A stretch of 64,000 bases of DNA from Rhodocyclales bacterium. Its GTDB lineage: Bacteria > Pseudomonadota > Gammaproteobacteria > Burkholderiales > Rhodocyclaceae. The stretch is from contig JACRLX010000001.1 of the NCBI GenBank assembly GCA_016235165.1, forward strand, positions 62,001 through 126,000, in the 5' to 3' direction. This document shows, one piece after another, positions 1-8,983 of the stretch; position 1 is the stretch's first letter; each line of letters opens with the position of its first letter. The translations under genes and the position numbers were made by a program. The notes under the pieces were generated by a model, which had not been told where the DNA came from, did no database searches, and saw nothing but the letters and a program-made list of their open reading frames with translations.

Positions 1-30
1 GATGCGTCGCAGGGATCGGCCTGCAAGGCA

Positions 31-142
31 GCATCCACAACGTTTTTCTTTCGCAGCATAGACCGGAATGATGTTTGGGCGATCTGCGAGTGTTGCGCAT
101 TGTAAAACGCTTATTCACAATGCGCAATAGCGGTTTTCCACA
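31..142 (+). promoter_or_regulatory. Three DnaA-box-like 9-mers
   Basis: Three same-orientation 9-mers resemble the DnaA box TTWTNCACA: GCATCCACA at 31-39 (7 of 9), TTATTCACA at 111-119 (full match) and TTTTCCACA at 134-142 (full match). They lie in the non-coding stretch downstream of the bioC operon, close to the window's left edge. They could be a DnaA-titrating or regulatory cluster, or chance matches. No dnaA, dnaN or rpmH gene is visible here to support an origin. Confidence 0.3.
93..127. repeat. Perfect 11-bp inverted repeat
   Basis: The arms TTGCGCATTGT (93-103) and ACAATGCGCAA (117-127) are exact reverse complements separated by 13 bases. The hairpin lies about 70 bases past the last gene of the bioB-bioC run, so it could end that transcript. 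No T-run follows on either strand, so a protein-binding dyad is equally possible. One full-match DnaA-like box (111-119) overlaps the right arm. Apart from this and the boxes I see nothing else in 1-196. Confidence 0.45.
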
Positions 143-196
143 ATCGGGACGAGCGGAGTCCCCGGCGGCCCGGTTCGCAAGGCAACGAATGGGATC

Positions 197-349
197 TCAG
201 TCGTCGTTGGAACGCTGGCGCAGGGACGCCTTCTGGCGGGCGCGGCTGGCGCGCTTGTCCTTGCGCTGGTGCACGCCACCCTTTTTCAGCAGGGGCAGGG
301 TGGCCAGCGGGTTGCGCTTCGGCAAGGCCCGCAGCTTGGCGCGCTTCAT
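197..349 (-). CDS. Small basic protein coupled to bioC
   Basis: A 50-residue ORF whose ATG (349-347) overlaps the bioC stop in an ATGA arrangement, which implies translational coupling. The product is strongly basic, rich in Arg and Lys, contains the segment LATLPLLKKGGVH, and ends in a low-complexity basic tail. No membrane segment or signal peptide is visible. I do not recognise a characterised family. Its composition would suit an RNA- or ribosome-associated peptide, but that is only a guess. The exact stop/start overlap is the main reason to call it a gene. Confidence 0.5.
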   Translation of the reverse strand: MKRAKLRALPKRNPLATLPLLKKGGVHQRKDKRASRARQKASLRQRSNDD

Positions 350-1200
350 CGCGGCCGAAACTTCATTACGGCGCGGCCATCGGCGATCTGCCGCGGCTCG
401 GGCTTCCATGCATGGCCGAAGACGATCTCGAAGCTCGCCGGCAGGCGCCCTTCCGCGTCGCGCGGCCAGGCATCGAAAATCTGCCGCCAGGTGCGCCATG
501 ATTGCGCACCGAACAAGGCGTTGCGCACGCCGAGGTGGCGCTGGTCGGCCAGCATGCCGCGCGGCGTAGCGTAGGTCAGGGTGATCATCTCCATGTCCAT
601 CACCGGATCGCCGAAGCCGGCGGCGACCAGCATGTCACCCAGGTCGTGCATGTCGAGGAAGCGCTTCGCCGTTGCCGGCGCGCGAAGCGCTTGCCCCGGC
701 AGGCAAGGCCCGTCAGCGCCGACTTTTGTCGCCGCACTGCGCAGTTCCTTCAGCGTATCCGGCCCGAGTGCCGCGAAGCAAAGCAGCCCGCCCACTTCCA
801 GCACGCGATGCAGTTCGCGGAAGGCCGGCAGGGGATCGTCCAGCCAGTGCAGCATCAGGTTCGACCAGGCCAGGCCCAGGCTGTTCGCCGCCAGCGGCAG
901 CGCGCGTACATCGGCGTTGAGCAGGCGCGGCCCCCGCCTGAGCAGGCGCTGTGACAGCGGCGCCGCCGCACGGACCGCGCCCAGCATCGGCCGCGCATAG
1001 TCGACGGCCAGCGGCATGGCTTTCGGGTAACGCCTTTGCAGTTCGCGTATGCCGTCGCCGGTGGCGCAGCCGATGTCGGCCACGCGTGCCGGGCTCAGCT
1101 TGACGAGGTCGAGGCGCTCGGCCATGCGAGCGCCCACTTCGCGGGCAAGGACCGCCGCCGAATCGTAAGTCGCGGCGGCTTGAGCGAAGTCGCCGCGCAT
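346..1200 (-). CDS. bioC: Malonyl-ACP O-methyltransferase BioC
   Basis: A 284-residue class I SAM-dependent methyltransferase. BioC methylates the free carboxyl of malonyl-ACP so that the fatty-acid synthase can build the pimeloyl chain of biotin. The SAM-binding motif VADIGCATGDG lies near residue 40, followed by the acidic and post-motif segments of the family (SNLMLHWLDDP). Length fits the family. It begins 6 bases after bioB ends on the same strand, so the two are almost certainly co-transcribed, which supports the biotin role over a generic methyltransferase. Its stop overlaps the start of a 50-residue ORF. Confidence 0.9.
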   Translation of the reverse strand: MRGDFAQAAATYDSAAVLAREVGARMAERLDLVKLSPARVADIGCATGDGIRELQRRYPKAMPLAVDYARPMLGAVRAAAPLSQRLLRRGPRLLNADVRALPLAANSLGLAWSNLMLHWLDDPLPAFRELHRVLEVGGLLCFAALGPDTLKELRSAATKVGADGPCLPGQALRAPATAKRFLDMHDLGDMLVAAGFGDPVMDMEMITLTYATPRGMLADQRHLGVRNALFGAQSWRTWRQIFDAWPRDAEGRLPASFEIVFGHAWKPEPRQIADGRAVMKFRPR

Positions 1201-1206
1201 GGCTGC

Positions 1207-2184
1207 TTACGCGGCGTGCAGCCCCAGCCGCCGGAACAAGGCTTCGTCGCGCCCGGCTTCCGGGTTGTCGGCCGTCAGCAGCTTGTCGCCGTAGAAGATC
1301 GAGTTGGCGCCGGCGAGGAAGCACAGCGCCTGCAATTCGTCGCTCATTTCCTGGCGACCGGCCGAGAGCCGCACCAGCGATTCCGGCATGATGATGCGCG
1401 CCACGGCGATGGTGCGCACGAACTCGAAGGGGTCGAGCGGCGGCGCATTTTCCAGCGGCGTGCCGGGCATCGGCACCAGCTGGTTGATCGGCACCGACTC
1501 GGGCGGCGGTGCGAGGTTGGCCAGCTCGGCCAGCAGCGAGGCGCGCGCGCGGCGCGTCTCGCCCATGCCGACGATGCCGCCGCAGCAGACATTGATGCCG
1601 GCCGCGCGCACCTGGCCCAGGGTGTCGAAACGATCCTGCTGGCTGTGGGTGCTGATCACCTGGCCGTAGAACTCGGGCGCGGTATCGAGGTTGTGGTTGT
1701 AGTAGTCCAGCCCCGCCGCCTTGAGCTTTTCGGCCTGGCCGGGCTTGAGCATGCCCAGCGTGACGCAGGTCTCCATGCCCAGCGCCTTGACCGCGCCGAT
1801 CATGGTCGCCACGCGGTCGAGGTCCTTGTCCTTGGGGCCGCGCCAGGCGGCGCCCATGCAAAAGCGCGTGGCGCCCTTGTCCTTGGCGGCCTTGGCCGCC
1901 GTCACCACCTCGTCGACATCCAGCAGCGCCTCGCGCTCGGCTTCGCCGTGATGGGCCGACTGCGAGCAATAGCCGCAGTCCTCCGAGCAGCCACCGGTCT
2001 TGATCGAGAGCAGGGTCGACAGCTGCACGGCGTTGGCGGCATGGTTCTGCCGATGCACTTCCTGGGCGCGGAACAGCAGGTCGTTGAAAGGCAGTTCGAA
2101 CAGGCCGACGATGGCGTCGGTAGTCCAGCGCAGTTGCGGAACGGGAGCAACGGTATGGCTTTGCCGGGCGGCCGATAGGGTCAT
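1207..2184 (-). CDS. bioB: Biotin synthase BioB
   Basis: A 325-residue radical SAM enzyme that inserts sulfur into dethiobiotin, the last step of biotin synthesis. The radical SAM cysteines are C66, C70 and C73 ([10 protein letters not shown]), and the YYNHNLDT and [13 protein letters not shown] segments are typical of BioB. Full length. The start is ATG at 2184; it overlaps the region upstream of divergent comF, leaving a very compact shared control region. It is followed directly by bioC. Confidence 0.97.
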   Translation of the reverse strand: MTLSAARQSHTVAPVPQLRWTTDAIVGLFELPFNDLLFRAQEVHRQNHAANAVQLSTLLSIKTGGCSEDCGYCSQSAHHGEAEREALLDVDEVVTAAKAAKDKGATRFCMGAAWRGPKDKDLDRVATMIGAVKALGMETCVTLGMLKPGQAEKLKAAGLDYYNHNLDTAPEFYGQVISTHSQQDRFDTLGQVRAAGINVCCGGIVGMGETRRARASLLAELANLAPPPESVPINQLVPMPGTPLENAPPLDPFEFVRTIAVARIIMPESLVRLSAGRQEMSDELQALCFLAGANSIFYGDKLLTADNPEAGRDEALFRRLGLHAA

Positions 2185-2239
2185 GGCGGGGCTCGCTAGA
2201 ATGCGGGAAAGGCGCGAATCTTGGTGGAAGGAGCCAGGC

Positions 2240-2959
2240 TTGTCAAATCCAGCGGGGCAGGTTTTCCCGTCGCGTAACCGAATCGCGCGGGTGGTCGATG
2301 CGCTATTGCCGCGCGCATGTTTTCTTTGCGTGGCCCCCAGCGGCGACCAACTGCTCTGCCCCGCCTGTCGCGAAGCGCTGCCGGTCTTGCCGACGGAATG
2401 CTGTCCGCTCTGCGCGCTGCCGACGCCTGGCGCCGCGATCTGCGGCGCCTGCCTGAAACACCCCCCCCACTTCGACGCCAGCCATGCCGTGTATCGCTAC
2501 GAATTCCCCATCGATGCCCTGATTCATGCGCTCAAGTACGGTCACCGTCTGGCCAGCGCCGACTTTCTGGCCAGTGCACTGCTAACGACCGCGCCGCGCA
2601 GTTCGCCCGACCTGATCATTCCGGTACCACTGGCGCCGAATCGGCTCGCCGAGCGCGGCTTCAACCAGGCGGTGGAACTGGCGCGACCGCTGGCGCAACA
2701 TTGGCGGGTACCACTCGAAACAACAGGCGTCACCCGCGCCATCGACACCCTGCCGCAAGCCAGCCTGCCCTGGAAGGACCGCGCAAGGAACATCCGCCAG
2801 GCCTTCAGTTGCAGCGTCGATCTGCACGGCAAATCAGTGCTGGTGGTAGATGACGTCATGACCACGGGCGCCACCCTGGATGAACTGGCCGGCACGCTCA
2901 AGACATGCGGCGCCGCCCGCGTCGCCAATCTGGTACTGGCACGCGCGCTCAAGGAGTGA
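2240..2959 (+). CDS. comF: ComF family phosphoribosyltransferase-like protein
   Basis: The product is 239 residues from a TTG start at 2240, chosen because AAGGAG (2228-2233) sits 6 bases upstream and the length matches the family; in-frame ATGs at 2183 and 2201 would reach into bioB. An N-terminal zinc-ribbon-like region carries Cys pairs (C27/C30, C40/C43, C55/C58, C68/C71). A PRTase domain follows, with the PRPP-binding signature [11 protein letters not shown] near the C-terminus. ComF homologues support DNA uptake or recombination linked to natural transformation, which is notable beside a type IV pilus locus, although bioB-comF adjacency is common in betaproteobacteria. Confidence 0.88.
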   Translation: MSNPAGQVFPSRNRIARVVDALLPRACFLCVAPSGDQLLCPACREALPVLPTECCPLCALPTPGAAICGACLKHPPHFDASHAVYRYEFPIDALIHALKYGHRLASADFLASALLTTAPRSSPDLIIPVPLAPNRLAERGFNQAVELARPLAQHWRVPLETTGVTRAIDTLPQASLPWKDRARNIRQAFSCSVDLHGKSVLVVDDVMTTGATLDELAGTLKTCGAARVANLVLARALKE

Positions 2960-2993
2960 GGGGCCGCTACAATCGGCGCAAAGGACGCTTTGA

Positions 2994-3383
2994 ATGGCCA
3001 TGAGAGACCCCGTCGACAAGCATCTCCTGCGCATGGAGGCGCGGCGCTTCGTGACCCGTTGCGAGGCGGCGATCTCCTCGATCGAGCGGGCGGATACCTT
3101 GCGGGAGGTTTCCCGCCTGGCGTCGTCGATCAGCCTGCCGTATTCCCTGTCGGAAGACTACAGCGCGCGGGACGGCGTGAGGTTGGTCCAGACACGGGCC
3201 GAGGATAGGGCGCGCGAATTGATCCTCGGACAGCTGCAGGCCTATGTTCGAGCCGAGGAGAATCAGCGCGAAAAATATCGGCGGGCGATGGTGGACGCCT
3301 GGGCCAACCTCACCGGCCCGCTATCCCACCTGCATTCGTGGGCGCAAAGCAAGCTGGTGACGGCCCTGCAGCAGCGCGGTTGA
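2994..3383 (+). CDS. Hypothetical protein, 129 aa
   Basis: An ORF of 129 residues starting at ATG 2994, with an AAAGGA-like ribosome binding site about 8 bases upstream. The product is predicted soluble and mostly helical, rich in Arg, Glu and Ala, with no signal peptide or membrane span. I do not recognise a family. It follows comF by 34 bases on the same strand and could share its transcript. It converges on mshN, leaving only 12 bases between stop codons. Confidence 0.6.
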   Translation: MAMRDPVDKHLLRMEARRFVTRCEAAISSIERADTLREVSRLASSISLPYSLSEDYSARDGVRLVQTRAEDRARELILGQLQAYVRAEENQREKYRRAMVDAWANLTGPLSHLHSWAQSKLVTALQQRG

Positions 3384-3395
3384 CGCCAGCCCGGG

Positions 3396-4616
3396 TCAAC
3401 GCAAGCGCTGTTCGACGTGCTGCGCGAGATCGGCAGGCAGGCCGGGCAAGCCACGCGCCTTGAGGTAGGCATCGCGAGCTTCAGCGGATCGACTCGCCGC
3501 ATCGAGCGAGATTCCCAGTCCGGCCCACCATCTTGCCTCGGCGGGTGCCAGACGGGTCGCGAACTGATAGCGCTCGATGGCTTCGCCCGTGCGGCCCACC
3601 CGATTCAGCAAGGCGCCGAGGAATCCCTGATATTCCGCGCTGCGCTCCCCGGCGCCGGCATTACGCATGAGCAGGTCGAGCGCCGCCGGAGCATCCCCCT
3701 TCTCCACCTTCAGGCGCGCCAGGGAGAGCACTGACGCCATTCTCGCCCCAGGAATCTCGACCCCCCGGCGCAACAGTTCGTCGGCCTCGTCGAACTGCTT
3801 GGCTTCGAGCAACATCGCGACCAGCGCCTGACGCGCGGCGGTGTGTTCCGGATGCACCTCAAGCGCCTGGCGCAACAAACCTGCCGCCTGTCCGGCGTTG
3901 CCCTGCCGTTGTGCCGCCAGTCCGCGTCGAAAATAGGCGTCAGCAGTTTCTGCGGGCAACGGCTTGCGCTCCTGCTTCTCCACGCGCGTCTCGGCAACCG
4001 GCTCCTGTACGCGCGCATCCCTGGCGGCGCCAACCGGATTCGCGGCAGACGCGGCCTGCTGCGCGGCCGGGGTCGGTTCGGCAATCGGAGGCGCCTGCGC
4101 CGGCTTGGGGGTCGACGGGTTCATCTCGCGCCTTGGCGGCACCGTGGCGCGCACGCTCTTCCTCGGTTCCGGGACTCGACCCAGTTCATCACTCAAACGT
4201 AACGCCGACGCAGTGTTGATGATTGGCTCCGCGCGAGGTGCAGCCGTCCCTGCAAGCACCTGTGGGCCAGGCGTCCCTGAAGTGGCGGCCGGCAGGTCGG
4301 TCGGCGTCGTGACGGAGTTGACCGCCGGGGCCGGAACAACAGACAGGGCCGACACGTTCGCGGGCACTGGTGCGACCACCATGTCTGGCAAAGACCGAAG
4401 TTCCGGCTTCCGGCGTTGAAAGTCGCCCTGAAGATAGCTCGCTCCCAGACCAAGGAGGGCCGCCACGATTACCACGGCAACCGCGATCAATGGCCATCGG
4501 GTCGAACGATCCAGGCGTGCCGCCAGAGGCGTAACCGCCGCCGGCAGCGAGGTGCGTTCCCCCTCCCCGGCTCGTCGGGCGTCGAGGTCGCGCAGAACCT
4601 TGTTGACCAGGCTCAT
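3396..4616 (-). CDS. mshN: MSHA biogenesis protein MshN (TPR)
   Basis: The product has 406 residues from ATG 4616; the ORF stays open further upstream, but MSLVNKVLRDLDARR is the conserved MshN beginning and lies 1 base after the mshM stop. The layout is a short cytoplasmic N-terminus, one membrane span (about 41-60), a long Pro/Ala/Thr-rich periplasmic linker (about 65-215), then TPR repeats (about 220-400). MshN is thought to support pilus assembly, probably as a bitopic TPR scaffold. It is the last gene of the pilus operon here. Confidence 0.85.
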   Translation of the reverse strand: MSLVNKVLRDLDARRAGEGERTSLPAAVTPLAARLDRSTRWPLIAVAVVIVAALLGLGASYLQGDFQRRKPELRSLPDMVVAPVPANVSALSVVPAPAVNSVTTPTDLPAATSGTPGPQVLAGTAAPRAEPIINTASALRLSDELGRVPEPRKSVRATVPPRREMNPSTPKPAQAPPIAEPTPAAQQAASAANPVGAARDARVQEPVAETRVEKQERKPLPAETADAYFRRGLAAQRQGNAGQAAGLLRQALEVHPEHTAARQALVAMLLEAKQFDEADELLRRGVEIPGARMASVLSLARLKVEKGDAPAALDLLMRNAGAGERSAEYQGFLGALLNRVGRTGEAIERYQFATRLAPAEARWWAGLGISLDAASRSAEARDAYLKARGLPGLPADLAQHVEQRLR

Positions 4617-4617
4617 C

Positions 4618-5454
4618 TCACCACCTGTGCCACCACGCCGGCCTGGCGAGGCCTTCGGTATCCCTGGCCGCCAGCGCGACCTGGCCGCGCGCCACCCGCT
4701 GCCGACCCTCGCCATAGGCCAGGAGCATGGACTTGTGGGCAAGGATATTGATCAGGCGGGGAGTACCGCTGGCCCAGCGGAACAGCAGTCGCGCACTGGC
4801 CGGCAGAAAAACTTCACCATCGCGATGACCGGCGACACGCAAGCGGTGCATCAGGTAGTGCTCAGCCTCCCGCAGCTTAAGACCCGGCATGCGGTAATGG
4901 AAGACAATGCGCTGGCGCAACTGACGAACAGCGGGCAGGTTGAGTTTCTCGTCGAGTTCCGGCTGCCCGAACATCACCACCTGGAGCAGCTTGCGCTTTT
5001 CCGTCTCCAGGTTCGACAGCAGGCGCAGGGCCTCGAGGCTCTCCAGCGGCATCGACTGCGCCTCGTCGATGCAGATGATCACCTTCTTGCCCCTGGCCGC
5101 CATCTCCAGGAGGTGCTGGTTGAACTGCTTGAGCAGGGCGAACTGGTAGTCGTGGCCGAGCAGTTGCAGGCCGAGTTCCTCGGCTATCGCCAGCAGCAGC
5201 ATGCGCGGCTCCAGCATCGGATTGGGCAGGTAGGCCACCACCTGGTCGTCCCTGAGGGTTGCCAGGAAGCGGCGGCACAACAGCGTCTTGCCGGTTCCCA
5301 CCTCACCCGTGATCTTGATGAAGCCCTCGCCGCTGTCGAGGCCGATCAACAGCGTATTGAGCGCCTCCTGGTGCGCATCCGCGGAGTAGATGAAGCTGGT
5401 GTCCGGCGTGATGCCGAACGGGTACTCGCGAAGGCCGAAATGCGAAAGGTACAT
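4618..5454 (-). CDS. mshM: MSHA biogenesis ATPase MshM (ExeA-like)
   Basis: The protein has 278 residues from ATG 5454; upstream in-frame codons lack family similarity. It is an AAA-type ATPase of the ExeA/GspA group: Walker A GEVGTGKT at residues 50-57, Walker B VIICIDEA around 125-132. The usual start MYLSHFGLREYPFGITPD is present. ExeA relatives help place the secretin in the cell wall, so the gene probably works with the adjacent mshL. It follows mshL by 16 bases and precedes mshN by 1 base. Confidence 0.92.
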   Translation of the reverse strand: MYLSHFGLREYPFGITPDTSFIYSADAHQEALNTLLIGLDSGEGFIKITGEVGTGKTLLCRRFLATLRDDQVVAYLPNPMLEPRMLLLAIAEELGLQLLGHDYQFALLKQFNQHLLEMAARGKKVIICIDEAQSMPLESLEALRLLSNLETEKRKLLQVVMFGQPELDEKLNLPAVRQLRQRIVFHYRMPGLKLREAEHYLMHRLRVAGHRDGEVFLPASARLLFRWASGTPRLINILAHKSMLLAYGEGRQRVARGQVALAARDTEGLARPAWWHRW

Positions 5455-5470
5455 CCCGCGCCGGCGACTT

Positions 5471-7171
5471 CTATTGGGCCGGACGTGCGGCCGGAAACTG
5501 GCGCACGCGCTCCTGGACATCCTGCAGATCCTGGGTCCAGGCGCGATCGCTGTCGATCAGCGTGGGTTTGATCAGGATCACCAGCTCGCGCTTGCGGAAC
5601 ACCGACGAACGCTGCCCGAGGGCATTCGCCAGCAGACCCGTCGCGCCGGGCAGCTGCGACCGGTCGCTGGTCTGTTCCTGCCGCATCAGCCCGCCGATCG
5701 CCACGATGTTCCCGTCCTGGACGCGCACGATGCTGTCGGTCTCGTTGATGCTGCTGGCGGCCAGCGGCAGGACATAGGAACCCAGCGCACCGAGGTTGAT
5801 GGTCTTTTCCTTCTCGACCACCGTGCTCACCGCCGGATGCACGTGGAGGATGATGTTCCCGGTATCGTCGATCTGCGGAGTGACGTCCAGCGAAATGCCC
5901 GAGAAGTAAGGTTGCAGCGTGACGGTCGGCGACGAAACCGATCCCGCGGCCGTGGTGGTGGTCGAGGACGATACGTTGGTGACGAACATCTCGTCCGACC
6001 CGACCTTGAGCACCGCCTTCTGGTTGTTCAGCGTCGCAATCCGCGGCGAGGACAGCACGGTGACACTTCCCTGCGTTTCGAGGAAATTGAGCAGGGCGGC
6101 GAAGTTGGAGGTCTGGAATGCGAGCCCGATGAACCCCTTGCTCACGGCTGCCGCGGCGATCGAGCCGAACTGGCCGGGGGTCACCGTCAGGTTGCTGCCT
6201 ATCGTCTGGGCGGAGCCGGCTCCGGCGCTCAGGGTCGCGCTCGACTGGGCACCGCCGACGGCGGAGAAACTGTTCTGGCCACTCTTGAACCCGCCCCAAT
6301 TGATGCCGGCCTGGAAGTCCTCGGAAAGCGTGACGTCGATGATCTTGGCTTCGAGCATGACCTGCCGGTCGGCGATCAACTGGGTCGCCCTGAGGTACTT
6401 GTCCACCATGCGCAGCTCGTTGGGCATTGCCCGGACCAGGACGACGCCGGAGGACTGGTTCACCACCACGCTGCGGCCGTCCGCGCTGCCGACGATGGCA
6501 CCCAGCGCGCGCCGCAGGTCCCCCCAGAAATCGCTCTCGGTGGTCATGCTGACGCGGCTGGTGTCGGTGCCTGCCGAGCCTGAGCCGGTGGAGCCGCTGC
6601 TTGCGGCAGATCCTCCCGCGGCCCCGCCGCTTGCCCCGCTCGTTCCGGTCAGCGAACTCCCGGTCACCCGCAGATCGCTGCTGCCCTGCCTCCGACTGGA
6701 CAGGAAGTTGATCTGGAAAACGCGTGAGGTGAGCGTGTTCGGTTCGATGAAGATGCGCTGTCCCTGGACGCGATACTCGTAGCCGTAAAGCTCGCGGATG
6801 GTGTCCAGCGCCTCCAGCAGCGTCACTTCGCGCAATCCGAGCGTCAGCGTCCCGCTCAGGTCGGGCGGCAGGAGCATGCTGTAACGGGTGCCGGACACCA
6901 GCGCCATGAACACCTGCGCGGCAGGGGCATTCACGACCGAGAGGTCGAAACGCGGCTCGGCGGCCGCCTGGTCGGTCGCGGCGGGGGCCACCAGCGGCGG
7001 CATCAGCGCCTTGTCGACGTCGGGGACGCCTGCCTTGCGCGCCGCGGTCGATTTCAGCAGTACGTCGTTGATCTCGCCCATGACCTCGCCGCTGTTCCGG
7101 CGCGGCGCGGCGCATCCGGCAAGCACGGCCGCCAGCGCGAGGGCCAGGAGTACTCGGCTCGGGTAGTTCAT
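5471..7171 (-). CDS. mshL: Pilus secretin MshL
   Basis: The product is 566 residues long. A lipoprotein signal ends in LAGC, so Cys20 would be acylated and the ring anchored in the outer membrane. N-terminal secretin subdomains are followed by a Gly/Ser-rich insert (about 165-200) and the C-terminal secretin beta-barrel domain with the family-typical VPLLGxxP-like segment replaced here by QLPGATGLLANALG. It forms the outer-membrane pore through which the MSHA-type pilus exits. Its start overlaps the end of mshK by 4 bases. Confidence 0.93.
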   Translation of the reverse strand: MNYPSRVLLALALAAVLAGCAAPRRNSGEVMGEINDVLLKSTAARKAGVPDVDKALMPPLVAPAATDQAAAEPRFDLSVVNAPAAQVFMALVSGTRYSMLLPPDLSGTLTLGLREVTLLEALDTIRELYGYEYRVQGQRIFIEPNTLTSRVFQINFLSSRRQGSSDLRVTGSSLTGTSGASGGAAGGSAASSGSTGSGSAGTDTSRVSMTTESDFWGDLRRALGAIVGSADGRSVVVNQSSGVVLVRAMPNELRMVDKYLRATQLIADRQVMLEAKIIDVTLSEDFQAGINWGGFKSGQNSFSAVGGAQSSATLSAGAGSAQTIGSNLTVTPGQFGSIAAAAVSKGFIGLAFQTSNFAALLNFLETQGSVTVLSSPRIATLNNQKAVLKVGSDEMFVTNVSSSTTTTAAGSVSSPTVTLQPYFSGISLDVTPQIDDTGNIILHVHPAVSTVVEKEKTINLGALGSYVLPLAASSINETDSIVRVQDGNIVAIGGLMRQEQTSDRSQLPGATGLLANALGQRSSVFRKRELVILIKPTLIDSDRAWTQDLQDVQERVRQFPAARPAQ

Positions 7172-7554
7172 CTGCTGCTTGCCCCCCTGTTGCGAGTCTG
7201 GGCGTCGGTGGCCGCCGGCCTGGACGCCTTCTCGACCGCCGGTGTCACCTTGATGGTTTCGGTGCCGCTTGCCCCTTTTAGCACCACTTCACTTTCGGTG
7301 ATCCTGACGACCCGCTTGTCGCCCAGTTTACCGCCGACCACGACATGCTGCCCGTTTATCACCGCGGCCGACTTGCCTCCCGGTCGCAGGATGATTGTCT
7401 GCACGCCGGATTCGGAAGGCGTGGCGGGGACACTTCCCGGAGGCCCCTGGAGGAAATCCGGCGGCCGCGTCGGGTCCTGCACCTGGGCAAACGTCCTGCT
7501 GGCGAAAAGCAGGGCGAATCCAAGGCAAATGGGCGGGAAGATGGCTGGCTTCAT
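7168..7554 (-). CDS. mshK: MSHA biogenesis protein MshK (PilP-like)
   Basis: A 128-residue protein with an N-terminal signal peptide ending near FAQ, then DPTRPPDF, which resembles the N-terminal part of MshK and PilP-type pilotin/linker proteins. The remainder is a small beta-rich domain (IILRPGGKSAAVINGQ). It probably connects the inner-membrane MshI/J complex to the secretin. The position between mshJ and mshL, with 4-base overlaps on both sides, is the classical one. Confidence 0.85.
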   Translation of the reverse strand: MKPAIFPPICLGFALLFASRTFAQVQDPTRPPDFLQGPPGSVPATPSESGVQTIILRPGGKSAAVINGQHVVVGGKLGDKRVVRITESEVVLKGASGTETIKVTPAVEKASRPAATDAQTRNRGASSR

Positions 7555-8312
7555 ACGGTAAGCCAGTTCCTTTCCAGACTCAGGGTATAGACCCGCAGGA
7601 CCAGGACGCTGCGCGGATAGCGTTCCACCGTCAGGCTGACGCTATTCCACAGCAGTTGTTGCGGCATGCGCTCGAGCTCGACAAGGTAGGCCAGCAGATC
7701 GTTGTAGCTTCCGGCCAACCTCAGCTCGATGCCGTGTTGGTAGATACCGTCCACCGCAGCCGACCCGACGCCTCCCTTGGCGCCGCCGGATCCATTCGAT
7801 TGCTGGACGGCAGGGGGCTCGCCCTTCGCCGGTCCGGGCTGCGATGCGGTCAGTTCCTGTTTCGGCATCGAAGCCTGGGTACCGACGAGTTCCGGGGGCA
7901 AGGTCTTGATGCCCAGCAGATCGACCCCGCGATTGGCAGCCAGCAGTCCCTCCAGGAAGCCACGCATGCGATCCGGCGGAACCATGCCCGCTTCGATGCT
8001 GGCCAGACGCTCGTTGGTTGACGCCAGTTCCTTCTGCACCTCTCCGAGCCGGGTCCGGTTTGCGGCATCCGGGTCCGCTGCCTGCCGCTTCAGATCGGCG
8101 ACCAAGCCTCGTTGCTGCACCAGTTCGGACTGGGCGGTGGCCAGTGCGCGGCTAGCGACCCGGATCCGGGCCAACTGCGGATCGATCGCCAGGTTGAAGA
8201 TCAGCATCGCTCCGACCAGGAGCATCCCCCCGCCGATCGTCAGGCGCTCCCTGCGCGACAGCGCGGCAAATCGCCCTGCCCATTGCTTCCATGTCGAGGA
8301 GATCGCGCTCAC
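7551..8312 (-). CDS. mshJ: MSHA biogenesis protein MshJ (PilO-like)
   Basis: The product has 253 residues from a GTG at 8312 that overlaps the stop of the PilN-like gene (GTGA). There is a short cytoplasmic head, one membrane span (about 24-42), a coiled coil, and a periplasmic ferredoxin-like domain with a Gly/Ser-rich loop in the middle, the plan of MshJ/PilO/GspM proteins. It would form the inner-membrane alignment platform with MshI and the PilN-like protein. The stop overlaps mshK by 4 bases. Confidence 0.85.
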   Translation of the reverse strand: MSAISSTWKQWAGRFAALSRRERLTIGGGMLLVGAMLIFNLAIDPQLARIRVASRALATAQSELVQQRGLVADLKRQAADPDAANRTRLGEVQKELASTNERLASIEAGMVPPDRMRGFLEGLLAANRGVDLLGIKTLPPELVGTQASMPKQELTASQPGPAKGEPPAVQQSNGSGGAKGGVGSAAVDGIYQHGIELRLAGSYNDLLAYLVELERMPQQLLWNSVSLTVERYPRSVLVLRVYTLSLERNWLTV

Positions 8313-8983
8313 GGCTTCTTGCCCTTCCCGTCCATCGGGCCTGGCAGCAGGACGAATTCCGTGGCCTGGGACATGGCGGAAGGTGGGCGGACCGGGGACG
8401 ATCCGGGCACCGCGGCAGGCTGACCGGTTGCCGGCTGGCTCCGGTTCATGGCCAACGACGAGAACTGCCGGCCCTTGAAGGCTTTCTCCGTACCGAGGCG
8501 ACGGATGTACTCGGGAACCGCAGCAGGATTGAGGACTGCGCCGCGGATCTCCATGTCCGCGCCACCCTGCCCTATGGCGAGGCCGGTAAGCCACAAGCCA
8601 TCCGGTACCTGTCGTGCCAGCCCGCGAAAATACTCGGAAAAACCGTCGGTGCTGCCGATCACGCCGGAATCGAGGAGGCGCATGATCTCGCTGCGGCGGC
8701 GCAGGCTTTCCCGTGTGCGGTCGAACTCCTCGGCCAGCCTGGGATCGGGCTTGCGGGCGGCATTGGCATTGGTCGCCGCCTCGACTTCCGCCCTCAGCAC
8801 CTCGAGTTCGGCGCCGGCATTCGCAGCAGCCTTGGCGCGTACGTCGGCCTGATAGCGCAACCCACCGGCGACCACGGCCAGGATCGCACAGACGAGCCCG
8901 GTCGCCAGGGCGACCCTGTTCAGGGTAAGCGTATCCGACTGCCTGAGGTAGCGCCGATGAAAAAGGTTGATCTGCGCACTCAT
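8309..8983 (-). CDS. PilN-like pilus assembly protein (MshI2)
   Basis: The protein has 224 residues from ATG 8983, overlapping the mshI stop by ATGA. The N-terminus MSAQINLF is the PilN signature (a short cytoplasmic peptide that docks on PilM), followed by one span (about 22-42), a coiled coil (about 45-90), a periplasmic domain, and a Pro-rich tail. In MSHA loci this is often labelled MshI2. It would pair with MshJ. Confidence 0.85.
   Translation of the reverse strand: MSAQINLFHRRYLRQSDTLTLNRVALATGLVCAILAVVAGGLRYQADVRAKAAANAGAELEVLRAEVEAATNANAARKPDPRLAEEFDRTRESLRRRSEIMRLLDSGVIGSTDGFSEYFRGLARQVPDGLWLTGLAIGQGGADMEIRGAVLNPAAVPEYIRRLGTEKAFKGRQFSSLAMNRSQPATGQPAAVPGSSPVRPPSAMSQATEFVLLPGPMDGKGKKP

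Noticed and set aside
31-142. A chromosomal replication origin at the left edge
   Set aside because: No dnaA, dnaN, gyrB or rpmH gene and no AT-rich unwinding region is visible; only three box-like sites support it.
1036-2178. A 380-codon plus-strand frame opposite bioB/bioC
   Set aside because: It lies wholly antisense to two unmistakable biotin genes and has the Ala/Arg/His/Gly composition expected of a shadow frame.
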